In this document: in pieces, positions 46,567 through 58,246 of the stretch
Numbering within the stretch: the stretch's first letter is position 1
Layout of the letters: each line of letters begins with the position of its first letter
Origin: Akanthomyces muscarius
Taxonomy: Eukaryota; Ascomycota; Sordariomycetes; Hypocreales; Cordycipitaceae
NCBI RefSeq assembly: GCF_028009165.1
Contig: NC_079242.1
Location: forward strand, 3,410,001 to 3,474,000
DNA length: 64,000 nt
Direction of reading: 5' to 3'
Made by a program: the position numbers and the translations under genes
The notes under the pieces: model-generated
Databases searched by the model: none
The model's input: the letters and a program-made list of their open reading frames with translations, nothing else
Told to the model about the DNA's origin: nothing

Positions 46567-47418
46567 TTTAGCTGCGCAACCCCAAGGACTGCGCGAAAGC
46601 GTACGCAAAGGCGATGTCTGGAGCAGCAGTAAGAGGCTCTGATGGCAAGAGCTTGAGTGTGGACTGGGCAGAAAATGGCTTGTAGGAGGATGGTTGTTGA
46701 GAAAAGTCCTTGTTGGTGGCGCTGGGGTAATGGTAAATGAGATCCAACGCAAGCCACCCCGCCCGGGCCAGGATGGGGGCTAGAGGAAGAGCTTCAAAAG
46801 ATCCAGGTTCCATCGCCTGCGGGGCAATGCCCTGATTTGAGAGTTGAAGAGGCAGGAGGGTAACTAACGGGCGCTGTTGGGCAGACTGTACTACTGGTAG
46901 AGCTACTTGCACTTGTATAGCTACTTGCAACAGGAGAGCCTACCCGGCCGAGAGGCGGGCGGCGGCGGCCACAGTACCTGTTACGGTAAGGCCGCCTGGT
47001 AACTAATGCAGGCGGTCTTTTCGTTGCTCCGTACGGAGTACTTAACACAACGTCTACCCAGTACGCGCAGTAAAGTACTGGTACGTACTAGTAATACAGA
47101 TAGCTAGCTACGTTACTGGTGGTAAGCACTCTGGCACCCCCAGCCTCAATACGACTCTCCGGCTGCATTGTGACAATGTGATGTAGCCCATCTATAGAAA
47201 TTCTATTACTAACGGAAATTCTCAATTTAATGGTCTGCCTGTCCCCTGTTTTGATACAGTAGAGTAGCTGCAGGCATGGAGCATGTGTGCGTTCCCCTTT
47301 AGTGGTGCCAATCAAGCCTCTGGACATCATTTTATATCGCCGGTCCGTTCGCCAGAGGAGACGGTAGCGATAATGATCGCAGCAGCCAGGGCAGGGGCGG
47401 GCGGATGTGACAGCCATA
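46567..47418. promoter_or_regulatory. ABC-C promoter / 3' flank of secreted peptide gene
   Basis: 852 bp with several palindromes: ctccgtacggag (47027-47038), a ccgcct/aggcgg inverted pair (about 46992-47015), and an agtac..gtact pair around 47060-47085. CCG/CGG inverted pairs are the form bound by Zn2Cys6 regulators; binding here is inference. Confidence 0.45.
47027..47038. repeat. 12-bp perfect palindrome ctccgtacggag
   Basis: Perfect inverted repeat with everted/inverted CCG-CGG halves, upstream of ABC-C and downstream of the secreted peptide gene. Confidence 0.6.
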
Positions 47419-47656
47419 TCAGCGGGTAGTCTCGAGCTTGCCCAAGACATCTTCAGGCGTTGCTAATTCCGCCTTTTCACGGTAATCGGCGGCGGCATTA
47501 ACGTACCCCGAGCCCATAGCGATATAGTTGACGGGAAACGCTGCAGGAGGATGAGTGTTTAATTACGTATGTGCATCAGGCAGAGAGGGACGTACCCGAT
47601 GTGAGTAGACTAGACAGCGCCAGACAGCTCGCCGATAAAAATCTTGAGGGTAACAT
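47419..47656 (-). CDS. Small secreted peptide, paralogue 2 (60 aa)
   Basis: Two exons: ATG 47656, exon 1 47656-47596 (20 codons +1 nt); intron 47595-47541 (55 nt, GTACGT..CTGCAG); exon 2 47540-47419 (TGA). Product 60 aa. Residues 1-21 form a signal peptide (MLPSRFL, Leu/Ala/Ser core, LTSA), leaving a cysteine-free mature peptide of about 39 residues. It contains I27-A-M-G-S-G and PEDVLG at 49-54, followed by six residues. Signal-peptide exon, phase-1 intron, both motifs and their order match the 53-aa gene at 1235-1450, so both are likely one family. Function unknown. ABC-C follows 852 bp downstream on the same strand, as ABC-A follows the other copy. Confidence 0.65.
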
Positions 47657-49363
47657 GGCGTCGGCACTTGAATGAGAGAAGTTCTGCACGTCTTTGGAAG
47701 ATGTGTAGGATGACGAAAACCATGAATGGGACGATGGGTCAGTTGTGCATAAATGGCCGAACGCTCCCCTCGGGCGACTGGCGAACTTTTGCCCCTTCTG
47801 TGAGAACGAGCGAACGGGTGCTGTGCAAGTGCTTCTGACATGGCTGAAGCTTAAGCCCTATTCTAGTCTCCTCACCGACTATGCGGATACTAATTCATGC
47901 CAAGCTAGGGACCCGAATTATCAGGGCAAGTCCAGGGACTCTACTTCGTGCAGAGCGTTTTAGCATGGCGAATCAATTAACACAGTGGCACCTCACTGTG
48001 TGTCAATGGGCGCGTGTACAAAGGCCCCCTCCCCAAACGATAGGCAGTGATTTTGCGTCGCCTGAGACTTTGTTCATGCTCCACAAGCGACTCGGCCTGA
48101 GGAAGTCTGGCGATACGATCCCAGTGCTCCTCCGCCCAGCAATCCGGGTGATGATTCGCTCGAATTCTTCGCCCTTTTGCGGCCTAATCCGCCACTAGGA
48201 CTTACCCCCCATGTGCCAAATCATGGTGAAGCAATTACATGCCATTTTGCGGCGAGCTGCTATTCTCGTCGGCCTAAGAAATGTAAATTAAGCCAGCAAC
48301 AGCAGTCGAGCCTAGCTTGTACTCGACAATGTTTCTTTTGTTCGGTGGCTACAGCGAGATGTATGACCACATGTATGGCTAGTATCAGCACCGGCCACAT
48401 GCATGACAAAGTACATGGTAGAAACTTCGCAGATGTGATATCAGTCGCGCATTTTGGAAACATTGCATCGCGGCCACATCCGTACAAGATGCGCGTGGAA
48501 CTTTTGCGTGTGGCAAGCTGGCTCGTCACAGGGTCTGGAAGCCAGCCTCTGCCGAGACTCGACGTGGCGCTATTTCCGTCACATTGCACAGATAAGGATG
48601 CTCTGTACAGATTATAATATCCGAGACCATGGCCGCCACTATTTGCCTCTTATTTGTTCTTAGTTTTTCCCCTTCTTCTTTGGTAGTTTTCGAAGGCACG
48701 TTTGAATCTTATTTCTCAATATGCGATGTGCATAGGCATACTGCGATTCTGTTGCACCGTGTCGCTAACAAACGGCAACTGCTATGGTGGCAGGCCACCT
48801 CACCCACTGTCGCCGGCTCTCGCACTATGTTGTGTGTCCATCAGGTGCGGGACACCAAAACCCCTGGTAGTCTGGCACTGTCACTGTGTAATTACTGGTC
48901 CAGTATTGCCTGGACTTTGAGGCAAGGATGGCAGACTGCCTAGTTCTTACTTATGGCTCTTGATCCCGAAGCCATCAGACGTGGGCGGCGCGACTACAGG
49001 GGACGAGGGAAGAGAGCGCGGGTGAAGGACGGGCTTGTTTGGCCAGCGCTAATTTTCGTATTGAGCTCCAACTAGAATCGTGCTTTCTGTAGAGCTAGCG
49101 GTCAAAAGTCAGCGCATGACATGCACCTTGACCCCTAATAATAAGTCTTATCCAGGCAGCCATGCCATGAAACCGCGCAATCGTAACTTCTGATAGGGCA
49201 AGTCGCTACAGTTCTACTGGTAGGAATGTGCTCAATCAAAGTACCAGTACATTCATGCTGGGGCCTTTCAATCTCACCTTGCAAGCCACTTGGAGCCTAG
49301 CCTCTGGCCTTCCTTTAGCAGTTTGGCGCCTCGCTCTAGGCAATCTGTGATTGGGTACGGGCC

Positions 49364-49426
49364 TGCACCATCCGCTTTATTATTATTTAAATAACAAATC
49401 ATAATAAATAATGCACCATCCGCTTT
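49364..49426. repeat. 15-bp direct repeat flanking AT-only insert
   Basis: tgcaccatccgcttt occurs at 49364-49378 and again at 49412-49426, separated by 33 bases made almost only of A and T. It looks like a target duplication around a small insertion or filler DNA. Confidence 0.8.
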
Positions 49427-51480
49427 CGTCTCTCCAGAAGCTGATTCTCAGTACGTGCTCTGATTGGACATTGGGTTTGTTATTCTCCGCACCTTCTACG
49501 TACGATTCGACTGAGAATCGGCGCCGGAATGGAGTCCGAGGTTGGTCGAGGCCGCTCAACTAGACGACATGAGCAATCAGACAAGTGCACTGATGAATAA
49601 ACATTTCAGTTCTTACGTTACGTATTTCTAAAAAGAGGCGCTCGTCTCACAGTGAGATTCTGCAGGCTTGGGTGCCGAAAGAGCCAAGGCTAGAATGATG
49701 GCCATTGCAGCGCCAAATGAAGAGCTTCAGATGAAGTTGAGCAACACTTGGCACTTGCTGGTTGGTCTAGAAGATATGCCGCAATGGATAATGTAGAATG
49801 ATAGAAGAATCGGTATGAGCTGCATGTCTACGGCACACTGCGTGCGCTGTGGGATCCTGAGTACGACCATGGAATTTATCCGATATTCCGCGGCGCCGAG
49901 CCGCGCAGTCCCCCGGCGTTTATAACAGCAATAACTTTGAACTAGTCATGCTTTCTGTTTGTGATGCTTTCTATCTCGGAAATTTGTAGGATTTTTTTAG
50001 AATCTATTCCTCTTATAGTAGGATGCAAGTGCTGCTCTGCTTCGTATGACGCTCGCAATAGTTTTAAACTCGCTCTACATTGTAATGAAAACCCTCAGAT
50101 ACTTTATTTCGAAACAGAGCTTGCACTTGCAATGGCTGATGATGGCGATGGAGACCCAAAGGCAACCACGTAGCCCGAGCTCTTCTCCTGCCAGCTTTGA
50201 AAACCCTGTCGCTGCAGGTTTACATACTCTTGGGATGGAAATTTGCGTAAGATAATGATTCGATGTCACACTTCGTCAGTCCATGGCTAGTTAAGAGGTG
50301 AGCAAGCGAGCAGCAATAATTCTTGACCCGCTGCCAAATCGTGGGCTTGCTGGCGAGTTACTCTTGAGAGATACTGCATTGACTCATGAAACATCATATA
50401 TGTGACAGAGGAGCAATATGTGGAGGACCTTGTCTCATATCTTCTTATATCTTTAGCCAATCCCACGTGGACCGATATCCTCGGCTGAATTGTGTTGAAT
50501 TTTTGTTTATCCCGTCACGTCTCAGCAGTAGTTACTCATGGTGAAGTAGATTGGACAGAGTCCGAGCAAGGTCGCACACAGAAGCTGATAACTTGGCTGA
50601 ACCCTGGGAATATTACTTATTCGGTTCTTTGAACCATTTTTGGATATGTGTATTCTTTTTCAAGAATGCCTGGGTGGTTCGCAGTGAGAAGCTATTTTGC
50701 CTACCCTATACTACTATTTGCGGAGTGTTGATGGGTGTTCTCGCAGGAGCGCCTCGGTCTACATCAAAAGTAGCTGGCGAATTCAAAGTTATGTCAACGG
50801 TCCGAGTGTGTACTTTGAGTACCGCACAGATAATACTCAAGCAAACGTTGGATGTGCCATGCCTAGAAGTTGGTTAGTATCATAATTGTTCGGACGAGGC
50901 ATTCCAGTCGTACATGCTGTTATTCCAGAGGGTAAACAGATTCCTGAACGCACGAAACGGGCTGAGTCTGGATACATTATGATAAGGGCGTTCGAATTTA
51001 TTCAGAACCGATTTATCTGCTGATCCCATCGGCTCGGAAAGATTGAAATGTCTCTCCCGCATGGTCTCGATGGTAGCTGGGAGCTCAAGCGATTTCCTAA
51101 TCCAACGGTGAACCCTCTACTTTCGGCAGAAACAGCCGTGACTACAGTAGAAAATACCCAAAGAGTAGTCTCGGAATATGATCGTCATGGTCATGAAGTG
51201 GACACCCTCTCATGGTCCGCAGCTAGCAGCATGCCGTGTCCCTCGACAATCTCCAGGGCTCTGAAGTCCGTCTTTCCTCGAAAACCCCCCTCCTTTCATT
51301 GATATCTCGCCCCCAAAAAACCGGAAGCTTACTCGCAAAGAAAAGGGGCCCTCGGCGGGCAGAAAATCGTGAGGGCAGAAGAAACCGAAACGAAATGAGC
51401 ATCGTCTCAGTGAATTAAAGTATACACGAACCTAGAAGAAGCGGACGGCTTTAGCTCGGTTTTGTCTGCTTCTTTTCCCT

Positions 51481-51502
51481 GTCGCCGCAAATCCACGGCG
51501 AC
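51481..51502. repeat. Short perfect hairpin gtcgccg/cggcgac
   Basis: 7-bp perfect stem with an 8-base loop. No adjacent gene explains it. Confidence 0.5.
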
Positions 51503-54500
51503 AACGGCACAATAATCTCGCCTCTGTGGTGATGAGCAAGACATTGTGTCATCCGCTCATGGGTAAAAGGCTCACGGTCTGTGTCGCGCTGTGAGAAATT
51601 GAAAAAAAGGTTTTTTCTGTATGCATAGCATTGTCTCTTCAGAGTTCTATTTCGATTTTTTTTTATGAAGAGACAGCATGCAGGCGAGAAGTCGCATGCA
51701 CAACGTGTCTAGGCCAGCAACCGAGAATGCGAGACACACGACGAGAAGACACCATAATTTTCATCACTTGAATGGGAGGCTGTGCGGGAGACGAGGGTGC
51801 ACAAATATATATAAAAAAAAGACGCACGGCGAAGTCGAATCGTTTTGAATTATATCTTCCTGCTTCCTTTCGCATTCCTTATTCTACAGCCGCATCTTGA
51901 GCTGGATTCTGAGACCACGATGTGTGCCAAAGAGGCTCACAGCAGTACATTATCACGAATGGAGAAATGATGCGCCGAAAAAGTCTTCTACATGCAGCAC
52001 AGGACAAAGAGACTAGAGAGAAAGAAAGCGGCCGGACTTTGGGGCATCAGTCATGCTATTGCCTATGGAAAGCGAGGAGAGATATCCAGTGGTCATGTCT
52101 CTGTCTACTTTGCCGCCTTTTTGAACCTTTCTTTTTCGTCTGCTCTGAACAGAAGGCAAGATGTTCTAGAACTGATGACCGGGCGACGTCTGCGTCCAAT
52201 CAGACATGTATTGGCCTGTCTCTTCTCGGGCGGGCGAGGAACGGCAACTTAATATTATGGTCGCAAGCAGAAAAGAGACATCCAGCCCCTGCTGGCATCA
52301 CAAATCACGGACCGACTTTTCCGGCTGGCAGCAGTTGTGCAATGGTCTTTGGTCTGCCACAGCTATACACAGAGTGCGACCGGGTGGCATAAGACATAGC
52401 ATCCATGCTTACTGACAGTATTGTTTACCTTTGATGCGATAGCCTACCAGATTCGAAGCGCTGTACGAAAACTGCGGTGAAGGAATAGCACTCCTTCCTG
52501 TGCGCCGCTGATGGTGAGGACCACGAGACGGGAGCGTGCTTGCATAAGGAGATCTTGGACCCTGCTGGCCTGCATACACTGGCCGACTGCAACACGGGTA
52601 TCGGGAATGGTTGAGAAAGGAGAAAAGAGTCGTGAAGGATGGGGCTGACGACAGCTCTGCCTTGCATTTGTGCGCTTCTCGTCCCGTGGCCCTGCCTCAG
52701 GTTCAATTCTGCGGGAGCGCTATGAAAAGGAGGACATTGATGCCCGTATCACTTTGCGACAGCGGCCTGACCAATGAATCATATGGTGATCTACACTTGA
52801 AAGCTCATTGAGCCGCTACGTTTCAAGTTTGGCAATGGAGAGCTTGTCGCAACTTGCTTTGTACAGTTCCAGGAGAGCCATTTCATGCTAGTTCGTTCGT
52901 CTCAATTGCCCAGAGGTTATAGCATAAAAGATACACGGCTTGCGATAGCAGTTTGGCCATTCCAAGGCATGACCGTGAGGAGAAGGTCGTCTTGCGGAGC
53001 TGCTGTACCGGTGCTTCACGTGCTGGCCGTGATAAGATCATGTAACTCAACATCAGCTACGAATCTCTGGCCATTGAGTGACAAAATGCTCCCTGAGTAC
53101 CAGTCCCAGGTTATCCAAAGACACGATGTGACTTTGGAGTTCTTGAAGAAGCAATTTGCTTTGTGGTAGGACCACAATCAATACCACCGAGAATTCAGTG
53201 GCTGAGGAGGAGTGCAGTTCAGGAAAGCACAGAGATTATACGAAGTGCAAGTACAACAGCCCGTAGCTCTTACTCTGTGGTGATCATTTGGAGCACGGCA
53301 GATAGAGATAGGACTGACCAACGAGTGCTCGGACTGCGTAGTACACGCCAGGCAGCTTGAGTGCTACGGTACCTGGCCGCCAGATACCGGCCCTAGATGA
53401 CTCAATGCGCGGGCAGGGAGCAGAGATTTCAAAAGGAAGATTCGTAATGCACGGCCTAGCACTGTGATGCAATGTAGCAGATGCACAACGCAGTATTACG
53501 GAACCTGACGGGGACTCAGCTTAGTAGAAGAGTGGGCAACTGCAAGCCACTGCACGCACAGGCAGACGAGCGCCATAGAAAGCGGCGATTGACGTCAGGG
53601 GAGTCGCAACGAACTTGTTCTGATCTACTTCAAGGTAACACAGACGTCTCTAGTTCTGGTTTCCGGGAGAAAACAGCAGTGAGGGCAAAAGCCCGGAGAT
53701 GGGGCTCGGTAGCAGCGAGCGTCTTGGCCTATCGAGGCAAATGCGACCCGGCTACTGGCGTCGGCTGCAGCGAGCCAGCGGTTGCACACACGCATCTGCA
53801 GCATTGTAGTCAAGTGGCCAGTGTGAGTTACACGAAACGCGCCGCGAGAAATGAATAGTCGCTGTGCAATCAAAAGACACGGTACGCACCATGCAGGAAA
53901 CGAACTCACAAAGGTCACGCATGACAAACATGTGTTCGCATCAGCCATTCAAAAGTCCACAGAGCCAACTGGAGGCAATTGTCGAGCCACCCAGATAGCC
54001 GGGACCTCAGCTGTGGTCTGGCGGGTCGACTGGGATACATAGGGCGATCCATCGCTGTGCATAAAGATCATCCATCGAAGCTGTGGTAGCAGTTTACCCT
54101 TCTCTTCCGTTCTATCAGGTCCAAATGAGGCGGAGACGCCTTTCTTAGTTTTGCCAGCTCATCAAAAGAGGATACCGGCGGACTACTCCAGAGTTATCCG
54201 AATGGCAGTAGTAGACGATGCGGTCCACCAATGCGGGCAGACTGGCAAGTACTACCCGTGGGAACCAAGATTTCCCAGAACCCGGGAGCTGCGGTGGGTC
54301 ATCTGCTTGCGGAGGCAGCTGGGGTAGCATTGAAAAGGTCACCATGACAAGCCATGGCCAGGTAGGGCCTTTAGCTTGAGCGAATTGCGCAGGCGGAAAG
54401 CGCGGCAGCTAGTACTGGTATCGCGAGAAAGAAGAGATACCCTGGAGCAGCATTAGCGGGAAATAATACGAGTGAAACCGCCGAACGTGTAAGCCCTGCC

Positions 54501-56985
54501 TCGCGAGTTTACCGAGGCAGAGGAGAGGTTGGAAGATTTGTTGGGTTGCAGTCTTGCTTCGAACGGCTGATAAAAAGCCCGAACAGCCACGGCAGGCAAA
54601 GCGCCAGGCCGGGCTACGGTATGATCCTACTTATCCATACAACAATATAATAGCGCTCTGCTACCGTTCTGTAGCTGCTCAGTAGTAATCAGTTACAGGG
54701 TGGCATCGGCGTGAGGGGGCGAGGTGGTTGGAAGCCCGCAGTAAGTTTGCGCCGAAAATTGCCAACACAGGAGCTAAATTGGTGGGCTTGGGTTGAACGC
54801 AGCGCCGCACCGAAAAACCGACAGAAAAAGAGGCAACCAAAGAAAATGACAGCTCAAGTATCATCTCGCTTCTACTTCTTTTGGTCATTCTGCGTAGAGC
54901 TTCTGTTCCATTTGTGGAGAATGCAGCTGCTGAATGGTCTGGTTCCTGCGCCATATGGGAGGCGATGCTGGCCAAGTTAAGCAGGGAGAGCCAGGCACAC
55001 ACACAACGCCTCTCTTCCCCGCTTCTATCGGTTGAGGCCATGTACCTGGACTTGTGCTGCAATATTTGCTTCTGGAAGCTCATAGACCGTGGGCTTGTGG
55101 TAGCGAGACGTTAGAGCAAGACGGTGCAAGTGAGAATCCAAGCGTGCCTGGATGGCACCAAAGCGCCGCAAAAAGTGGCAAAATTTCACTCCAGCCGGCT
55201 GATCCGAGTAGCTGAGGCATAAATAGTTTTGTCATTGATAATCCGGCAGACGAGGTACTAGAATTCCTATAGCTGAACGAGGGTCGATATGCTGGAATGG
55301 AGTGTGTGAAGTTCGGATATTCTCCGTGGCCAACTCTGCTACGGTGATATACAATGGTGATCGTAACAGCGCAGTACTCTTTCGGCTAGAAACATTTGCA
55401 GGATTTCTAGTGCTTCACTTGCGAATGCATTGCTGTAACAGGCAAAGAGAGCATTGAAAGGAGTGGCTCGGGCATCACCGGTAGAGTTACCCTGTCTGAC
55501 GTAAAAGAGAGGCGTTGGTGCGAGCCTTAGCCAGAGGTCTATTGAGATTGCGGGACCAACCGACTTGTAGCCTTTGCTTGCCATGGCCTGAATACTGACC
55601 CAGTCTGAACTGATCCTACTGATGATTGAATATAGAAGGATGCACGTTTATGAATTGGCCGGCCTTGCTGCGAGGGAGTTTCACAGTACACGATGGGCAA
55701 CAGAAAATGACATGTTCTATGCAGATTGCGGTAAAGTCCGAGTAACGATGCTCTGTATGATCAGCCATTTGCCTTGCGACGGGCCATGGCGGCGTCAGGC
55801 ATGCAGGGTACCTAGCGGTGGCTGTGCGTGGCCCGAACATCGAAACGATGCGCAGGGCTCAGGGGCGCCCGGGCCAAGCGAGTATTGGAACAGATCGAGT
55901 ATAGATATTGGACGCAAGTTGATCCCTAGATTGACGGGTGGTTGCGAATAAACGAGTGAAGATGACGAGGCATGGAAGTCGAACGAGACCCGGCACGTTT
56001 TGCGTCGCAGCGCCGACGTGGAATTCAAGGGTCGCTAGCGAAGGCCCCAGCATCGCTGTCGTGGATTTGCGGCAGATAGATTTGGGCTCCATGATTTTGG
56101 TTGAGCATTGACCATGGCGCAAGCTGAGAGCCAAGCAAAATTGTCGCAACCGTCAATATGTACTGTCGCTTTGATGTAAAGTGGCACCGTAAACCGGGGT
56201 GGCCAGGAGGAGATCAGGCGACGGCACAAGTGAGAGAAGCCATGCAGCGCTGAGGCAGTGGTTTAACGGGGAGGTCGGAATGGTTCGTCCCAGCATTAGC
56301 ACTCTGGGGCGCCGCCAATAGAGACACTCCCTCGCCCAGCTTGGACGGACGGCGGGCCGGATCGTACATGAAAGTGCGGATAGCGAGGTGGACTTGTAAG
56401 AAAAGTCACATAATAAGTGAATTTAGTGGCCCGAGCGAGGCTGGAGCAGTGACTAGTTAGCCAGTGCCCTGGTCGCTCGGAGGAGCAGCAGTATCATCCG
56501 TTGCGATTGTTCCGGCGACGCCGACGAGAATTAGGCAGTTTGCGCCATCTGGAGATGGCATTATGGTACGACTCCGAATCGGGCGCCGATAGGCCCCAAT
56601 ATGGGGAGCGAGGATACGAGAGGCGTAAATGTAGACAGCGGCAGCAGCTGGGAATTGGCCAGGAAAATCGAGGACAACAACAGGCTTTCCTCTAGCGGGA
56701 AAGTAATCAGCGTTGGACGGGTGACTTCGTCGTCTCGGCGTGGTGTTTTAACTAGTCCCGCCACGGTTCGTCGGGCGGTTCTTCTAGGTCGGGCCTAGGT
56801 AGCGATCACAGTGACGATTCCGAGGAAATGGTGTGCACTATGCTAACCAACGGTAATGGCAGGCTCTACGCCGCGGCGAGAGAGAAAAGACTCGAGATAA
56901 TTGAACTGTTTGGTGGGCGAGAACCGAGGTTGTAGCTGGCAGGAGATGTGCAATGCTCAGCCTTGGCCTTGTACAAACGGGCTCA

Positions 56986-57005
56986 CAGCTGGCAGCTGGC
57001 AGCTG
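56986..57005. repeat. Three tandem cagctg (7-bp period)
   Basis: cagctgg repeated three times, giving three E-box-like hexamers. Could be a bHLH target or a chance microsatellite. Confidence 0.6.
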
Positions 57006-58232
57006 ACAACGCCCAAGCACCTCTGCCGACACTTCCCAATGCCTACTGCCACCCTACATCGGTGCTGCTGTTGCCAGCTACCTACCTACCACTCTGTATC
57101 ATTTGTTCATACGTATCAACTATTGGCAACGCAGTCAGAAATTCACCGCGTTCTTTCCTATCGTCTCTTGTCCACAAGTGCCGAGATGCCCACTTAGCCG
57201 CCAGCGGCCTGCACCTGTATTTTTGCCCTGTAAAGCTGAGAGTTGGCACCAAAGTCTGCAGTTCTGACAATCGCAGCGCCGATCGCCAATGACATCAGAC
57301 TGCCACCAAGGGAGAACGCGACAGGGCAGTGCACTCGAACAATTAAGCACACATGGGATTTGCAATTCTGCATCCGTTTCCCTTGCATTCCCGTGTTCCA
57401 TCTGCCGTTATACTCAGTACAAGCCACGGCCACAGGCTGCTCTGTGCAGCGCCAATTGCCGGACTCATCTAGCAATCCCTCGCCGACGCTGTTTTATCAG
57501 CATGGTCTGATGAACAAGTGCCGATTCCTGTGGTCTCTTGGCAAGATGCTGCCCACAGCACTTGGCACGACCCATAGCTGCCAACCAACTGCTAGAATTT
57601 CGCGTCGCCTAATAACTCCTTGGTGTAGCATGACACCTGGCCCGGAGATGCCAAATGACCTTGGACGCTCCGTCTGGAATTCCGAGATCAAACTTGTCAA
57701 ACAGTGACGTCGCGCACGGAAACGGCGTAAAATTATTGAAAAAGCTCCATGAAATACTATTTTCGGCCGAAGTGAGACAGTGGGCAGGCAAGTGGACGCT
57801 GTCGTCACTTGGAAGAGTGCCCTCTGAATCGCTTGCCATTAAACGCGTGCAGGGCTACAACGGATAGGTCTTGAGGACTCAGGTGAGGGCCATTATACCA
57901 ACAACATCTGGAAAAACACCATACTCGCCTTGAGATCTCTCTCAATTCTATTATGCAGGCAAGTACCAGCCGAAAGACGATCGAGTTTCGAACTCTCAGC
58001 AATCTGTCTGGCTGTAAGCTGGAAATTGAGCCCTTTCCGGGAAAGGGCCCTGCGGGTTCGCCGAGTGTGTGCGCCAGCATGACTATTACCGGACCGAATG
58101 GCAAGGCTGCGAATGGAGTTTTGTTCGATGCCCTGAGCTCGCTGCGAGTTAGTGTCCGCACTGCGGCAACCAAGGAAGAATGAGGGGCCAAACCCCCAGT
58201 ACTACTTTGCATTACACCACAGAATAAACCGT

Positions 58233-58246
58233 CCGTCGGCCGACGG
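58233..58246. repeat. 14-bp perfect palindrome ccgtcggccgacgg
   Basis: Perfect inverted repeat of CCG/CGG-containing halves in the gene-poor region. Confidence 0.65.

Noticed and set aside
48629..48943. Plus-strand 104-codon frame with signal-like start
   Set aside because: The hydrophobic start is followed by non-descript sequence, and no splice structure or motif is shared with the two peptide genes.
52885..53169. Frames of 90-160 codons throughout 47.7-64 kb
   Set aside because: Length expected by chance in GC-balanced DNA; no domain, bias or paralogue support.
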